DNA of 48,718 nucleotides from an uncultured Bradyrhizobium sp. (GTDB lineage Bacteria; Pseudomonadota; Alphaproteobacteria; Rhizobiales; Xanthobacteraceae): assembly GCF_947648125.1 (NCBI RefSeq), contig NZ_CANSMR010000041.1, positions 1 through 48,718 on the forward strand, given 5' to 3'. Below are positions 1 through 9,797 of this stretch, one piece after another. A program made the position numbers and the translations under genes. How positions within the stretch are numbered: position 1 is the first letter of the stretch; each line of letters begins with the position of its first letter. The notes beneath the pieces were generated by a model, which was not told where the DNA came from, searched no databases, and saw only the letters and a list, made by a program, of their open reading frames with translations.

Positions 1-1
1 T

Positions 2-2572
2 GTCGCGCCGCTCCAGGGCAAGCTCGCGCTCGGTGGCTATTCGGGGCTTGGCCTCACCGGTGCATCCGCCGCGCAGGTCGTCTTCGGCCGGGCGCCTGAG
101 ATCACCGATGCGCTGAATACCACCTCGGTTTTGCCCGACAACCGGATCGGGACCGCATTCTTCAATTCGGACGCGCTCAATGTCGCCAGGCTGGGCGGTC
201 TCAGCGTTGCGAGCAGCAAGGACATCCTCGTCGAGGCGCCGCTTGAGCTTGCTCCCGGCGCGCAGGTGACCTTCATGGCGCCGCATATAGAGATCGGCGC
301 GAACGTCACGGCGCATGGTGGCAGCGCGACGCTGACCAATCTGATGCATGCCGTATTCGGCCAGGGGCAGAACGAGCTATGGTGGGCGCTGAACTATGCG
401 AACGGCAAGTCGCAGGTCACGATCGGCCAGAACGTCGCCGTCGATCTCAGCGGATTGTGGAGCAACGAACTGACCGGAACGGATGGGTCCGGCCGGGCGC
501 ATCTCAATGGCGGCAATTTCACCGTTTCGACCACAGGCGGCATCACGCTTGCGAGCGGGTCGCTCATCGATGTGTCGTCAGGTGGCGCCATCCTGGCGAA
601 CGGCAAGACACAGGGCGGCAAGGGCGGCGATGTCAGCCTGGTGGCCAATGACTATTCGCATCTAGCTTGGACGCAGTTCTTCACCAATCCGCTCATCCTC
701 GACGGCACCATTCGCGCCTACGGCTTCGGTGGCGGCGGCACGCTGACGCTGAACGCCGGCCAGGAGATCTCGATCGGCGAAGCCGTGGCCGATGCGCTGG
801 TGCTCGATCCGGCGATCTTCCAGTCCGGTTTCACGGCCTACAACATCAGCAGCAACATCGGCATCCAGATCGGCGAAGGTGTCCGTGTGGACGCCGAGGT
901 GCCGGTCTATCGCTTCACCTCGCGCAGTTTCACCACGCCCAGCGGGAGCCTCGTCACGGAGGCCGCGGACCTCTGGACGCCCGCCAAATTCACGATCAAT
1001 TCCTTCACGCGCAGCGCGACGCCGCGCGTCGGCGCAGATCTGACGTTCTGGAGCCTGCATGATTTCACGCTGGCGAAGGGCGCGTCCGTCAGCGTCGATC
1101 CAGGGCATTCGGTCTCGATCTTCGCCAATCGCCAGACCCTGATCGACGGAGCGATCAGGGCACCCGCCGGCAATATCCTGATCGCGAGCCTGCAGGACGC
1201 CACCGGCGACGCCCGCTACAATATGGGTTACGGCGAGTTCGGCCTGACGCGTTCGTTCTGGATCGGCGACGACGCGGTGCTGGATGTTTCCGCGCGTGAT
1301 GCGGTGGGACGCGATGAGCGCGGGGTTTCGTATGCGGCCGTGCCCGACGGCGGCACGATCCGCATCGGAGCGCTGGATCCGAAAAATCCCGTTGTCAGCG
1401 ACGCCTTCGTGATCGTTCGCCCGGGCGCGCTGATCGACGCGTCGGGTACCTCTGCATTGGTCGATGTGCAGAGCGGCTACAGCTATATCCCGACGCTTGC
1501 CGCGAGTGATGGCGGGACGATCTCGCTCTATTCCAGCTTCGGCATGGCGCTCGATGGCACCTTGCGCGCGGCGGCCGGCGGTAGCGGCGCGTCGGGCGGC
1601 GCGCTGAACCTGACCATGTCGTGGCGCGGCTATATCGTAGGACAGCCGAACGCCAATTCGCCCTATGCCAGCGGCGATCTGCCGCTGGAGTTCCAGAGGT
1701 CGCGCGATATCACGCTCGTGCAGACCGCCACAGGCAGCGGCCTGAGCGCCGATCTGTCGCCTGGTCAGGCCGATCCGGCCCTGCAATTCGGACGGACGGT
1801 GATTGGCGTCAACCAGGTCGAGAAGGGCGGCTTCGGCTCGCTCGTGCTCTATACCCGCGATCTTCTCATCTTCGACGGCAATGTGGATCTCAGCCTCTCG
1901 CGCAGCCTTCGGCTTTCGAGCGGCCTCATCGCCGCGGCGCCTGACACCCCGAACAGCACAGTTCGCTTGTCCGCGCCCTATGTCCGGCTCGATGGCGTCT
2001 ACAACGCCGCCGATGCGCAGACGTCGGTGGGATATGCCCCCGGGATCAACAATCTCCACGTCCGCAATCCGGCGGCGGGCGGAAGTTTCTCCGTCGCAGG
2101 CAACTTGATCGATGTCTACGGCTCCGTCCTGTTCGGAGCCACCGGCGTGCAGGGCAGTGGGGCGGTCGATCTCGGTCCCGGACGTCCTGTCAGCATTCCA
2201 TTCGATGCCCGCGGGTTTCATCAGGTCGCGTTGCAGAGCAGCGGCGATATCCGGTTCGGCAATGGCGGCCTCGATGTTGAAAACCTCGCGCTGACCGCCG
2301 GCCAGATCTATCCCTTGAGCGGCGCGGTCGCCACGATCTTGGTTGGAATAAGTGCCGCCTATGATCCCGACGCCCGTCTCGTTATCCGCCGCAACGACGA
2401 CCAGACACCGGCGGTACCGGCTTCGGTGTTCGGCGATCTAACTCTTGTTGCCGCCAATATCGACCAGGGGGCGTTCTTCGCGCGCCGCTGGGCCGCATCT
2501 GGTTCAACAATGATGCTGCGCGGATCGTCTTCCGCAGCGGAAGCATCACCTCCGCGAGCGCAGCCGGCTTGA
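2..2572 (+). CDS. Filamentous haemagglutinin-family secreted protein, middle part (5' cut by window, ends at a frameshift)
   Basis: The frame is already open at the window edge, so the true start lies upstream; the TTG at 131 is only an internal codon. About 856 residues are visible. They are rich in Gly, Ala, Asp, Ser and Thr with recurring short units such as LDVSARDAVG and IDVSSGGAIL, the pattern of a right-handed beta-helix in large TpsA-type exoproteins. Such proteins cross the outer membrane through a TpsB partner, which is not in this window. The frame ends at TGA 2570-2572 after about 35 residues of unconvincing sequence. The +2 frame already reads as good family sequence from 2470 and continues to 9750. 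I therefore read this as the upstream portion of one gene broken by a one-base loss, not as a separate gene. The family assignment is good; the exact function (adhesion or biofilm) is inference. Confidence 0.8.
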   Translation, partial: VAPLQGKLALGGYSGLGLTGASAAQVVFGRAPEITDALNTTSVLPDNRIGTAFFNSDALNVARLGGLSVASSKDILVEAPLELAPGAQVTFMAPHIEIGANVTAHGGSATLTNLMHAVFGQGQNELWWALNYANGKSQVTIGQNVAVDLSGLWSNELTGTDGSGRAHLNGGNFTVSTTGGITLASGSLIDVSSGGAILANGKTQGGKGGDVSLVANDYSHLAWTQFFTNPLILDGTIRAYGFGGGGTLTLNAGQEISIGEAVADALVLDPAIFQSGFTAYNISSNIGIQIGEGVRVDAEVPVYRFTSRSFTTPSGSLVTEAADLWTPAKFTINSFTRSATPRVGADLTFWSLHDFTLAKGASVSVDPGHSVSIFANRQTLIDGAIRAPAGNILIASLQDATGDARYNMGYGEFGLTRSFWIGDDAVLDVSARDAVGRDERGVSYAAVPDGGTIRIGALDPKNPVVSDAFVIVRPGALIDASGTSALVDVQSGYSYIPTLAASDGGTISLYSSFGMALDGTLRAAAGGSGASGGALNLTMSWRGYIVGQPNANSPYASGDLPLEFQRSRDITLVQTATGSGLSADLSPGQADPALQFGRTVIGVNQVEKGGFGSLVLYTRDLLIFDGNVDLSLSRSLRLSSGLIAAAPDTPNSTVRLSAPYVRLDGVYNAADAQTSVGYAPGINNLHVRNPAAGGSFSVAGNLIDVYGSVLFGATGVQGSGAVDLGPGRPVSIPFDARGFHQVALQSSGDIRFGNGGLDVENLALTAGQIYPLSGAVATILVGISAAYDPDARLVIRRNDDQTPAVPASVFGDLTLVAANIDQGAFFARRWAASGSTMMLRGSSSAAEASPPRAQPA
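2467..2471 (+). other. Probable -1 frameshift in a run of five G
   Basis: Upstream coding is in the frame of position 2. From 2470 the frame of the downstream 7.2-kb gene reads GVLRAPLGRIWFNNDAARIV, typical of this family, while the upstream frame turns into low-quality sequence and stops at 2572. Adding one G to the run 2467-2471 would join the two frames without a break (ANIDQGGVLRAPLG). This could be a sequencing error, a real mutation, or slippage. Confidence 0.75.
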
Positions 2573-5500
2573 TCATGCCGTTTGGCGGCACCTCGGATGG
2601 CATCACCTATCAAGGCGCGGACGGCACGCTGCACAATCTGGCGAGCGCTTTCTATGACGATCATACGAGCAATCTCAAGATCGCCAGCGGCATTTTGATC
2701 AATGCCGCGTCTGTTGTGGGCGAGCCGGGCTCGGTGCTCGATCTCTCCGGCGGCGGCACACTCACCGGCGCGGGCTTCATCTCCGGCCGTGGCGGTTCGG
2801 TCGACGTGCTGAAGACCGCGCTCGTTAACGCCAATCCGGTCAACAGCTACAGCGCTGCGGGCAACAAGGTCTATGCCATCCTGCCCGGTTACGCCGCCGA
2901 CTACGCGCCAGTGATCGCATCCAATGGCGCCGGTGATCCCGTGATCGGCCAGCAGATCACGTTTCCTTCGGGTGCGCCGGGATTGCCCGCGGGCACCTAT
3001 ACGCTGCTGCCCTCGAGCTACGCGCTGTTGCCTGGCGGTTACCGCGTCGAGCTTGCCGCGACAGGAACGACCATGATGGCGCCCGTGACCGCGGGCAATG
3101 GCTCCGTGGTCACGTCAGGCTATCTCGGCGTTGCCAACGCCGGAATCAGGGACACGCTGCCAACCCGGGTGATCCTGACCTCCGGTCAGACCACGCGGCT
3201 TTATTCGCAGTATAACGAGACCGGCTATGCCGATTTCGAGCGCGCACAGGCGGCCCAGTTCGGTGGCTTCCGGCCTCATCTGCCGGAAGACGGCAAGGTC
3301 CTTGTACTGAATCTCTTCCCGTCGCCGGACAATACGAAATCGCTGTCCTTCGCCGGCACCGCGCTGTTCGACGGCGCCAAAGGCGGCGTTGACGGCACGC
3401 TCGTCATCAGGCCGCGGCTCGCCTCATCGGCTGACGGCGTGCTCGACATCACGGCACCGGGAACCGCACCCGTAGCGGGTCATACGTCAATTTCGAGCGA
3501 CGACATCAATGCCTTCAAGGCATCGACGGTGCTGCTGGGTGGCGCAAGCGTGTACTTCGAGGTCGACAATCCCGGGGCCGGCGCCAATATTTACTTTGAT
3601 GGGAGTTCGACCGCAGCCGTCAACCTGCTCGATGGCGCTACGATCCGTGCGGGCCAGGTGTTCCTGATCGGCAAGACGGTCAACATGGCGGGCGGCGCGA
3701 CCATCGACACGCGCGGGCTGAGCAGCAACGTGATCGATTCCACGCTGGGTTACTCCTACGCCAACATATCTACCGACTCGTCTGCAAACCCTGCCTACAG
3801 TCCGGCCGTGCTCGCGGTCGCCAATGGCCGGTTCCAATTCCTGGACGCGGTTGGGCCGGGCAACATCAGCATCGCGAGCGGTGCCTCGTTGCTCACGGAC
3901 GGCAGCGTGGTGCTGGCCGCGCCGGGCGGACTCTCAATGGGTGACGTCAATTTCGGCGCGCGTTACCTCAACGTCACGCAGGAGCAGATCAATGTCGGCA
4001 CCGCGGCCGCGCTTGCCGCGGCGCAGGCCGCAGGCCAGCTGCCGTCGGGCTGGAATCTCACCCAGAGTGTGCTCGACAAGCTGCTGCGGCCGTCGACGAC
4101 TGCCGGCAGCCCGACGCTCGAGCAACTCATCATCACGGCAAGCGGCGCCTTCAACCTGATCGGCAGTGTCGACCTCGACGCCACGCGCCGGGGCGGCGCC
4201 TCCACCGATTCCCTCAAATTCGTTCTCAATACACCGGCGATTTATGGCCTCGGCGCCGCGGGCGACACCGCCAGCATCACCGCCGACACGCTGGTCTGGA
4301 ACGGCATTCGCACGGGCAACGGCAGCACCACGAGCCCTTACGGCAGCCAGGCGCCTGGCGCGGTCCTGCCCGGCGGGCCCGGCACGGGCGCGGGGCGTCT
4401 CGCCATCACGGCCAACGAGATTCTGTTCGGCTATGACGCCTCGCTGAGCAAGCCGACCGATGGTGCAACGCTGAACCGTATTGCGCTCGGCTTCTCCGAC
4501 GTTACGCTGACGGCTGCGAAACGCATCACCGCGAACAGCAACGGCACGCTGAAGGTGGGGCTCAGCCAGGACAGCACCGGCGCGTTGCAGGGCGGCGCGC
4601 TCACCATCGCGACCCCGCTGATCACGGCGAGCGGCGGGGCTACGCTTGATATCAGCGCGGGCGCAGCCGTCCGTCTGGTCACGCCGGTGGGGTCCGCTCC
4701 CGCCGACACGCGTGGCGTGACGGATCTCGGCGGCACGCTCTCTTTCACCGGCGACAGCGTTCTTGCCGACACCGCATTCGCCTTGCCGTCCGGCAAGCTG
4801 ACGCTGAATGCGACGCACGATGTCGTGCTCGGCACAAACGCCACGGTCGACCTGTCGGGCCGCGGCATCGCCTTCTTCGACGTCACCAAGTACAGCTGGG
4901 GCGGCGATCTCATCCTGAACTCCACCAAGGGCAACATCATCCAGAATGCGGGTTCGGTGATCGATGTCTCGGCCATGAACAACGCGGCGGGCTCGATTGC
5001 GGCCAAGGCGATCGACGCCGCGCATGGGCAGGTGTCGTTCGGCGGCACGCTCATGGGATCGTCGACCGGCGATTACGATAGCGGCCAATTCACGGTCGCG
5101 GCGCAGAATTTCGGCGATTTCGCCGCGCTGAATGCCAAGCTCAACGATGCCGGTTTCTTCGGCTCCCGCAGCTTCGATCTCCGCCAGGGCAGCCTTGTCG
5201 TCGGCGATGGCGTCAAGGCGCGCTACCTGACGATCTCGGTCGATCAAGGCAGCCTCACCGTCACGGGCAGGATCGACGCGAGCGGGTCGAAGCCCGGTAC
5301 CATCCGCTTGTCCGCGCGCGACGATTTCACGCTCACATCGAATGCCGTGCTCGATGTTCACGGCAATGTGCTGCAGACCGACTCTTACGGCGCGCCGATC
5401 GAAGCCAACAACACCGCGCATGTCGAACTCACCACCACGCACGGCACCATGACGTTGGCCGCGGGCGCGACCATCGACATGACCTCGCCCGATGGCGTGC

Positions 5501-8500
5501 AGCGCGGCAGGCTCGAGCTCAACGCGCCGCGCCGCGGCGGCACCGGCGGAGACGGTGCGGGTGCCAACGATATCGCCGTCGACGCGCGTGGGCCGCTCAA
5601 TATTCGCGGTGCCGGCAGCATCGCGATGAACGGCTTCCGAACCTACGACCTGCCGGGCGGCAGCGTCATCGATCAGGCTTATCTTGACGGGCTGCACGAC
5701 GACAGCACGAAGTTCATCAACGCGGCGCTCCAGAATGGCGACTTACAGAACCGCCTTGCCGGGCTTGCGGCCTATGGCTCGGCCTTCCATCTGCGGCCTG
5801 GCGTTGCCATCACCTCAAGCGGTGATCTGTCGACGAAGGGCGATCTCGATCTCTCCGGCTATCGCTATGGTCCAAATGCCGATCCGGCTGTGCGCGGCTC
5901 CGGCGAGCCGGGCGTGCTTGTCATTCGCGCGGCCACCGATCTCAAGATCAACGGCAGCATCACCGACGGCTTCGCGCCGCCGCCGGCATCGCCCGACGCG
6001 GTCGTAACACTGATGCAGGACGCCACGGTGGGGGCCGGTGGCTATACCGTCAAATTCGGGGGAACGACGCTCGGCACGGGATCGAAGCTTCCCGCGACGG
6101 CCCGGGTGAACCTGTGGCTGGAGTTCACGGCCACCGGTCCGGGTATTGATCGCAGGATCGGCGTCACTCCGAGCAGCGACCATCCGCTGCCCGTCGATAT
6201 CGAATTGTCTCAGCAGTTCAGGCTAGCCCTGCCTGGAAGCATCAAGCCAACGTTAAGGGGCGGGAACATCTACAATTCGGACGGCAGCGTCCTCTATAAG
6301 GCGGGCGATCTGCTCCAGGGTACGGTGACCTGGCCGGCTGGCACCAAGCTCAGCGCGGGTGTCTATTTCGATGGTCCCGGTGCGAACAGGCTCCTTGGGG
6401 CAGGAATTTTTTTTTACCCGACGAAGCTTCCCCCCAACACGGACCTTACACTCTTCAGAGGCTTTACGTTCCGGCAAGACGTCGATCTCCCAGTCGGCTT
6501 CGTGCTGCCACAGGGAACGGTCGTCAGCCTGCTGACGGGGCCAGGTGATCGCCAGATCTGGGCGATCGCACCGATGCTGACGCCCGGGATGCAATCCTGG
6601 TCGATGCGGCTGGTCGGCGGTGCCGATCTTGCCAGCGCTGACAGCCGCGTGCTGCAGACGGCCGACGCGCTGGCCGGTTCGGGCAATGTGGTGCTGAACG
6701 ATCCATTTAATGTCACCGTCAACAAGCCGACGACATCAGGCGTCAGCGTCGTGCGCACCGGGACGGGCAATCTCGAACTTCTCGCCGGTGGCAATTACGA
6801 CCAGCAATCGCCATTTGGCGTCTACACCGCTGGCACCGCGATCAAGGAGACGGGGACGGCGGCGAACGATCCCTACAATCTTGACCGCGGCACATTGGCC
6901 GATGGCACGGTACTGGGATCGGCAAACGCCAACTATAAGCCGACGCTCGGCCCGGAGCGGATGTACTACGCCGAGCATGGCGGCGACTTCCTGCTTGTCG
7001 CGCAGGGCGATGTCAGAGGCACGCTGGCGAAGCGGACGACGGAGATCGGGTCCTGGTTGTGGCGCCAGGGTGGTTCGGAGATCGGCCAGCGGACCGCCTG
7101 GGGGATCAATTTCGGCAGCTATACGTTCGATCTGATCAGCGATCAAAGCCGTTTGTCCCTGGGACTATCAGCCTTCTCCGGTCTCGGCGCGCTCGGCGGC
7201 GGCAATGTCACGGTGCAAGCCGGAGGCACGGTCGGTGACGCAGGGCGGGGCGTCGTCATCGCCGTCGGCGGCAGCGGCCGCGTGATGGCCGATGGCAGCC
7301 TTGTGCAGTCCGGCGGCGGCACGCTGTCGGTGAAGGCGAGCAATATCGGCACCGGCGGCAATCAATTCGTGGACTTGCGCGGTGCAATGGATGTCGCGAC
7401 TGGAGATTTCGGCAGCCTCACCGCGACCAATGACCGCAACTACGGGTTGGATCCGCGGCCGATCAATCCGCTGACGCCCTATTCAATGACCACTCTCAGT
7501 GGTGGCGATTTCGCACCTGGCGACAGTGCGATCGACATCCGCGCCCGTGGCGACCTGGCGGTCGGAACCATTCTCGATCCGGGCCGCGTCGGCACCACCG
7601 GTCTGACCGCCGCCGGCAACGGCGGCGAGGGGGCGAGCTGGTTCACGCTGTGGACCGGGACCACCGCAGTCGACATGATGGCCGCGGGCGGTTCGCTCTC
7701 GCCGGGCAGCGGCCCGGTCAGCTCCCGTTTCCTGCCCTCGATCGTGCGGGCGGTCGCCGCAAACGGAAATATCTACGGCTTCGGTGGGGGAATGCTGCTG
7801 CCGTCACCGAGCGGCGCATTCGAGGTCCTCGCACAAGGATCGATCTTCGGCAACGCGCTTGAGACCGGTCTATTGACGACACCGACGTCGGGCTTGGCAA
7901 CGCCGTTCAGGCCTGGCTGGGCGACCCTGACGGATGGAGCGAGCATCACTGCGTCCAATTATTGGGGCGACTACAATGCGGTCAGCGATCAAATCAACGG
8001 CGGGCAAACGGTTTACTCTTACGGCAGCGGCGGACAGCCCTTCGTGTTCGATGCAAACACGGTGAAGGACAGGGTTGTGCCGGTCCAGAGCGATCTGTCG
8101 CGCATTTATGCAGTGAACGGCGATATCACGAGCGTCACCTATGGCCGGATCCTGACAACGGGCCGGACCGTCGCCGGCGCTGCCGTGAACAGTGTCTACT
8201 ATCAGGCGGCAAGACCGCTGCAGATGCTTGCGGGTGGTGACATCGTCAGCACCAAGGGTCTGATCTTGCACACCGATATCAACGATGTGTCCACCATCGC
8301 GGCCGGCGGCAGCATCATCTATGCAGGTTGGCCGGGCAACGACAGTGGAGTAAACCGAGGCTGGGATATTGCCGGACCGGGTACGCTCGAAATCACGGCG
8401 GCCAAGAACATCTACCAGGGATCAACGGCGACGGTCGAAAGCATCGGAGCTCTCGCCGCCGGCGACAACCGGCCCGGCGCTGGTGTCGTCATGCAAGCCG

Positions 8501-9750
8501 GCGTCGGCGCGGGCGAGATCGGCATCGGACAGGTGGACTGGTCCGGCTTTGCCAGGCTCTATCTTGATCCACACAATCTTGCGGGCGCGGGGCCGATCGC
8601 TGACCAGCCCGGCAAGGTGGCCAAGACCTATGGCGACGAGCTCTACGATTGGCTGAAGCAACGCGTCGGGTACAGTGGGGCCAAGGCCGATGCGCTCAAC
8701 TACTTCCTCACGCTGGCACATGCGCAGCAGCGAGTCTTCCTGCGCCAGGTCTACTATGCCGAGCTGACCGCAGGCGGGCGCGAGTACAACGAAGTCGGCG
8801 GCCCGCGCGCCGGCTCCTATCTGCGCGGGCGCGAGGCGATCGCCGCGCTGTTCCCAAATGAGGCCGCCTACCGTGGCGACATCACGATATTCACCGCGGC
8901 GACCGGCACGCTAGGCAAGCCGAACTACGCCATTCAAAGCGGCTTTGTTCACACCGATTTCGGCGGCGACATCCAGTTCCTCACACCGGGCGGCGGCGTC
9001 ACGATCGGCACCGAAGGGCTGCTGCCGGGCGCCGATGCCGGCCTCATCACGCAAGGCGCGGGTAACATCCAGATCTACTCGCAGAACAGCGTGTTGTTGG
9101 GGCTCTCGCGCATCATGACCACGTTCGGCGGCAATATCGTCATCTGGTCGGCGGAGGGCGACATCAATGCCGGCCGCGGCGCCAAGACCACGGTGATCTA
9201 TACGCCGCCGAAACGCGCCTACGACAACTACGGCAATGTCACGATATCGCCGGTGGTACCGTCCAGCGGCGCCGGCATCGCAACATTGCAACCGATCCCG
9301 GAGGTGGCGCGCGGAACCATCGATCTGATTGCGCCGCTCGGCACCGTCGATGCGGGCGAAGCCGGAATCCGCGCGTCGAGCTTCGTCAACATCGCGGCCT
9401 TGCATATCGTCAACGCTGCCAACATTCAGGCGCAGGGTGGCGTCATCGGCGTGCCGCAAGTTCAGGCGCCCAACATGGGCGCCCTGAGCGAGGCCTCGAA
9501 CACGGCGGGCGCCGCTGCCAAGCAAGCGGCCGTGCCGCTGCCGCAGGCAAACGAGCAGCCCTCCGTCATCATCGTCGAAGTGCTCGGCTACGGTGGTGGC
9601 GACGGCGGCGATGATCAAAAGCGGCGCGGCAACGACAAGCAGAGCCAATACGATCCGAACAGCGCTTTCCAGTTGATCGGCGATGGCCAGTTGACCGCGG
9701 AGCAGATGAAGAAGCTGACGCCGGATGAGCGCCGTCAAGTCGCGAACTAA
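2569..9750 (+). CDS. Filamentous haemagglutinin-family secreted protein, C-terminal part (DUF3739-type)
   Basis: About 2390 residues from the TTG at 2569 (next ATG 2575); coding similarity already begins in this frame at 2470. There is no start region or signal peptide of its own, so this is the continuation of the preceding reading frame after the frameshift. The sequence is a long series of Gly/Asn/Thr/Ser-rich beta-helix-like repeats. Near the C-terminus, proline- and Gln-containing stretches precede a Gly/Asp-rich and charged tail (GGGDGGDDQKRRG, then LTPDERRQVAN). Large C-terminal regions of this kind are annotated in proteobacteria as filamentous haemagglutinin family with DUF3739. Expected role: a surface-exposed or released adhesin exported by two-partner secretion. 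A run of nine T lies inside the gene at 6407-6415. The coding stop is 47 bp from the convergent antiterminator gene. Confidence 0.82.
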   Translation: MIMPFGGTSDGITYQGADGTLHNLASAFYDDHTSNLKIASGILINAASVVGEPGSVLDLSGGGTLTGAGFISGRGGSVDVLKTALVNANPVNSYSAAGNKVYAILPGYAADYAPVIASNGAGDPVIGQQITFPSGAPGLPAGTYTLLPSSYALLPGGYRVELAATGTTMMAPVTAGNGSVVTSGYLGVANAGIRDTLPTRVILTSGQTTRLYSQYNETGYADFERAQAAQFGGFRPHLPEDGKVLVLNLFPSPDNTKSLSFAGTALFDGAKGGVDGTLVIRPRLASSADGVLDITAPGTAPVAGHTSISSDDINAFKASTVLLGGASVYFEVDNPGAGANIYFDGSSTAAVNLLDGATIRAGQVFLIGKTVNMAGGATIDTRGLSSNVIDSTLGYSYANISTDSSANPAYSPAVLAVANGRFQFLDAVGPGNISIASGASLLTDGSVVLAAPGGLSMGDVNFGARYLNVTQEQINVGTAAALAAAQAAGQLPSGWNLTQSVLDKLLRPSTTAGSPTLEQLIITASGAFNLIGSVDLDATRRGGASTDSLKFVLNTPAIYGLGAAGDTASITADTLVWNGIRTGNGSTTSPYGSQAPGAVLPGGPGTGAGRLAITANEILFGYDASLSKPTDGATLNRIALGFSDVTLTAAKRITANSNGTLKVGLSQDSTGALQGGALTIATPLITASGGATLDISAGAAVRLVTPVGSAPADTRGVTDLGGTLSFTGDSVLADTAFALPSGKLTLNATHDVVLGTNATVDLSGRGIAFFDVTKYSWGGDLILNSTKGNIIQNAGSVIDVSAMNNAAGSIAAKAIDAAHGQVSFGGTLMGSSTGDYDSGQFTVAAQNFGDFAALNAKLNDAGFFGSRSFDLRQGSLVVGDGVKARYLTISVDQGSLTVTGRIDASGSKPGTIRLSARDDFTLTSNAVLDVHGNVLQTDSYGAPIEANNTAHVELTTTHGTMTLAAGATIDMTSPDGVQRGRLELNAPRRGGTGGDGAGANDIAVDARGPLNIRGAGSIAMNGFRTYDLPGGSVIDQAYLDGLHDDSTKFINAALQNGDLQNRLAGLAAYGSAFHLRPGVAITSSGDLSTKGDLDLSGYRYGPNADPAVRGSGEPGVLVIRAATDLKINGSITDGFAPPPASPDAVVTLMQDATVGAGGYTVKFGGTTLGTGSKLPATARVNLWLEFTATGPGIDRRIGVTPSSDHPLPVDIELSQQFRLALPGSIKPTLRGGNIYNSDGSVLYKAGDLLQGTVTWPAGTKLSAGVYFDGPGANRLLGAGIFFYPTKLPPNTDLTLFRGFTFRQDVDLPVGFVLPQGTVVSLLTGPGDRQIWAIAPMLTPGMQSWSMRLVGGADLASADSRVLQTADALAGSGNVVLNDPFNVTVNKPTTSGVSVVRTGTGNLELLAGGNYDQQSPFGVYTAGTAIKETGTAANDPYNLDRGTLADGTVLGSANANYKPTLGPERMYYAEHGGDFLLVAQGDVRGTLAKRTTEIGSWLWRQGGSEIGQRTAWGINFGSYTFDLISDQSRLSLGLSAFSGLGALGGGNVTVQAGGTVGDAGRGVVIAVGGSGRVMADGSLVQSGGGTLSVKASNIGTGGNQFVDLRGAMDVATGDFGSLTATNDRNYGLDPRPINPLTPYSMTTLSGGDFAPGDSAIDIRARGDLAVGTILDPGRVGTTGLTAAGNGGEGASWFTLWTGTTAVDMMAAGGSLSPGSGPVSSRFLPSIVRAVAANGNIYGFGGGMLLPSPSGAFEVLAQGSIFGNALETGLLTTPTSGLATPFRPGWATLTDGASITASNYWGDYNAVSDQINGGQTVYSYGSGGQPFVFDANTVKDRVVPVQSDLSRIYAVNGDITSVTYGRILTTGRTVAGAAVNSVYYQAARPLQMLAGGDIVSTKGLILHTDINDVSTIAAGGSIIYAGWPGNDSGVNRGWDIAGPGTLEITAAKNIYQGSTATVESIGALAAGDNRPGAGVVMQAGVGAGEIGIGQVDWSGFARLYLDPHNLAGAGPIADQPGKVAKTYGDELYDWLKQRVGYSGAKADALNYFLTLAHAQQRVFLRQVYYAELTAGGREYNEVGGPRAGSYLRGREAIAALFPNEAAYRGDITIFTAATGTLGKPNYAIQSGFVHTDFGGDIQFLTPGGGVTIGTEGLLPGADAGLITQGAGNIQIYSQNSVLLGLSRIMTTFGGNIVIWSAEGDINAGRGAKTTVIYTPPKRAYDNYGNVTISPVVPSSGAGIATLQPIPEVARGTIDLIAPLGTVDAGEAGIRASSFVNIAALHIVNAANIQAQGGVIGVPQVQAPNMGALSEASNTAGAAAKQAAVPLPQANEQPSVIIVEVLGYGGGDGGDDQKRRGNDKQSQYDPNSAFQLIGDGQLTAEQMKKLTPDERRQVAN
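6407..6415 (+). repeat. Homopolymer of nine T inside the adhesin gene
   Basis: Nine consecutive T encode part of Ile-Phe-Phe-Tyr in an otherwise GC-rich gene. Such tracts are prone to replication or transcription slippage. As written, the frame is intact across it. Confidence 0.9.
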
Positions 9751-9797
9751 CTTCTGCCTACGTGGCGGGGCTGCGATTTGGCATTAGCGACGCGGGT

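Noticed and set aside
662-2221. Long open frame on the minus strand (519 codons) opposite the exoprotein gene
   Set aside because: It is Arg/Ala-rich, has no recognisable motif, and is a shadow of GC-rich codon use on the coding strand. The same reasoning removes minus-strand frames at 3934-5697, 14392-15732, 16554-18425 and 23755-25506, and the plus-strand frame at 36251-37870.
131-2572. A separate gene starting at TTG 131
   Set aside because: The frame is open and family-like from position 2, so 131 is an internal codon.
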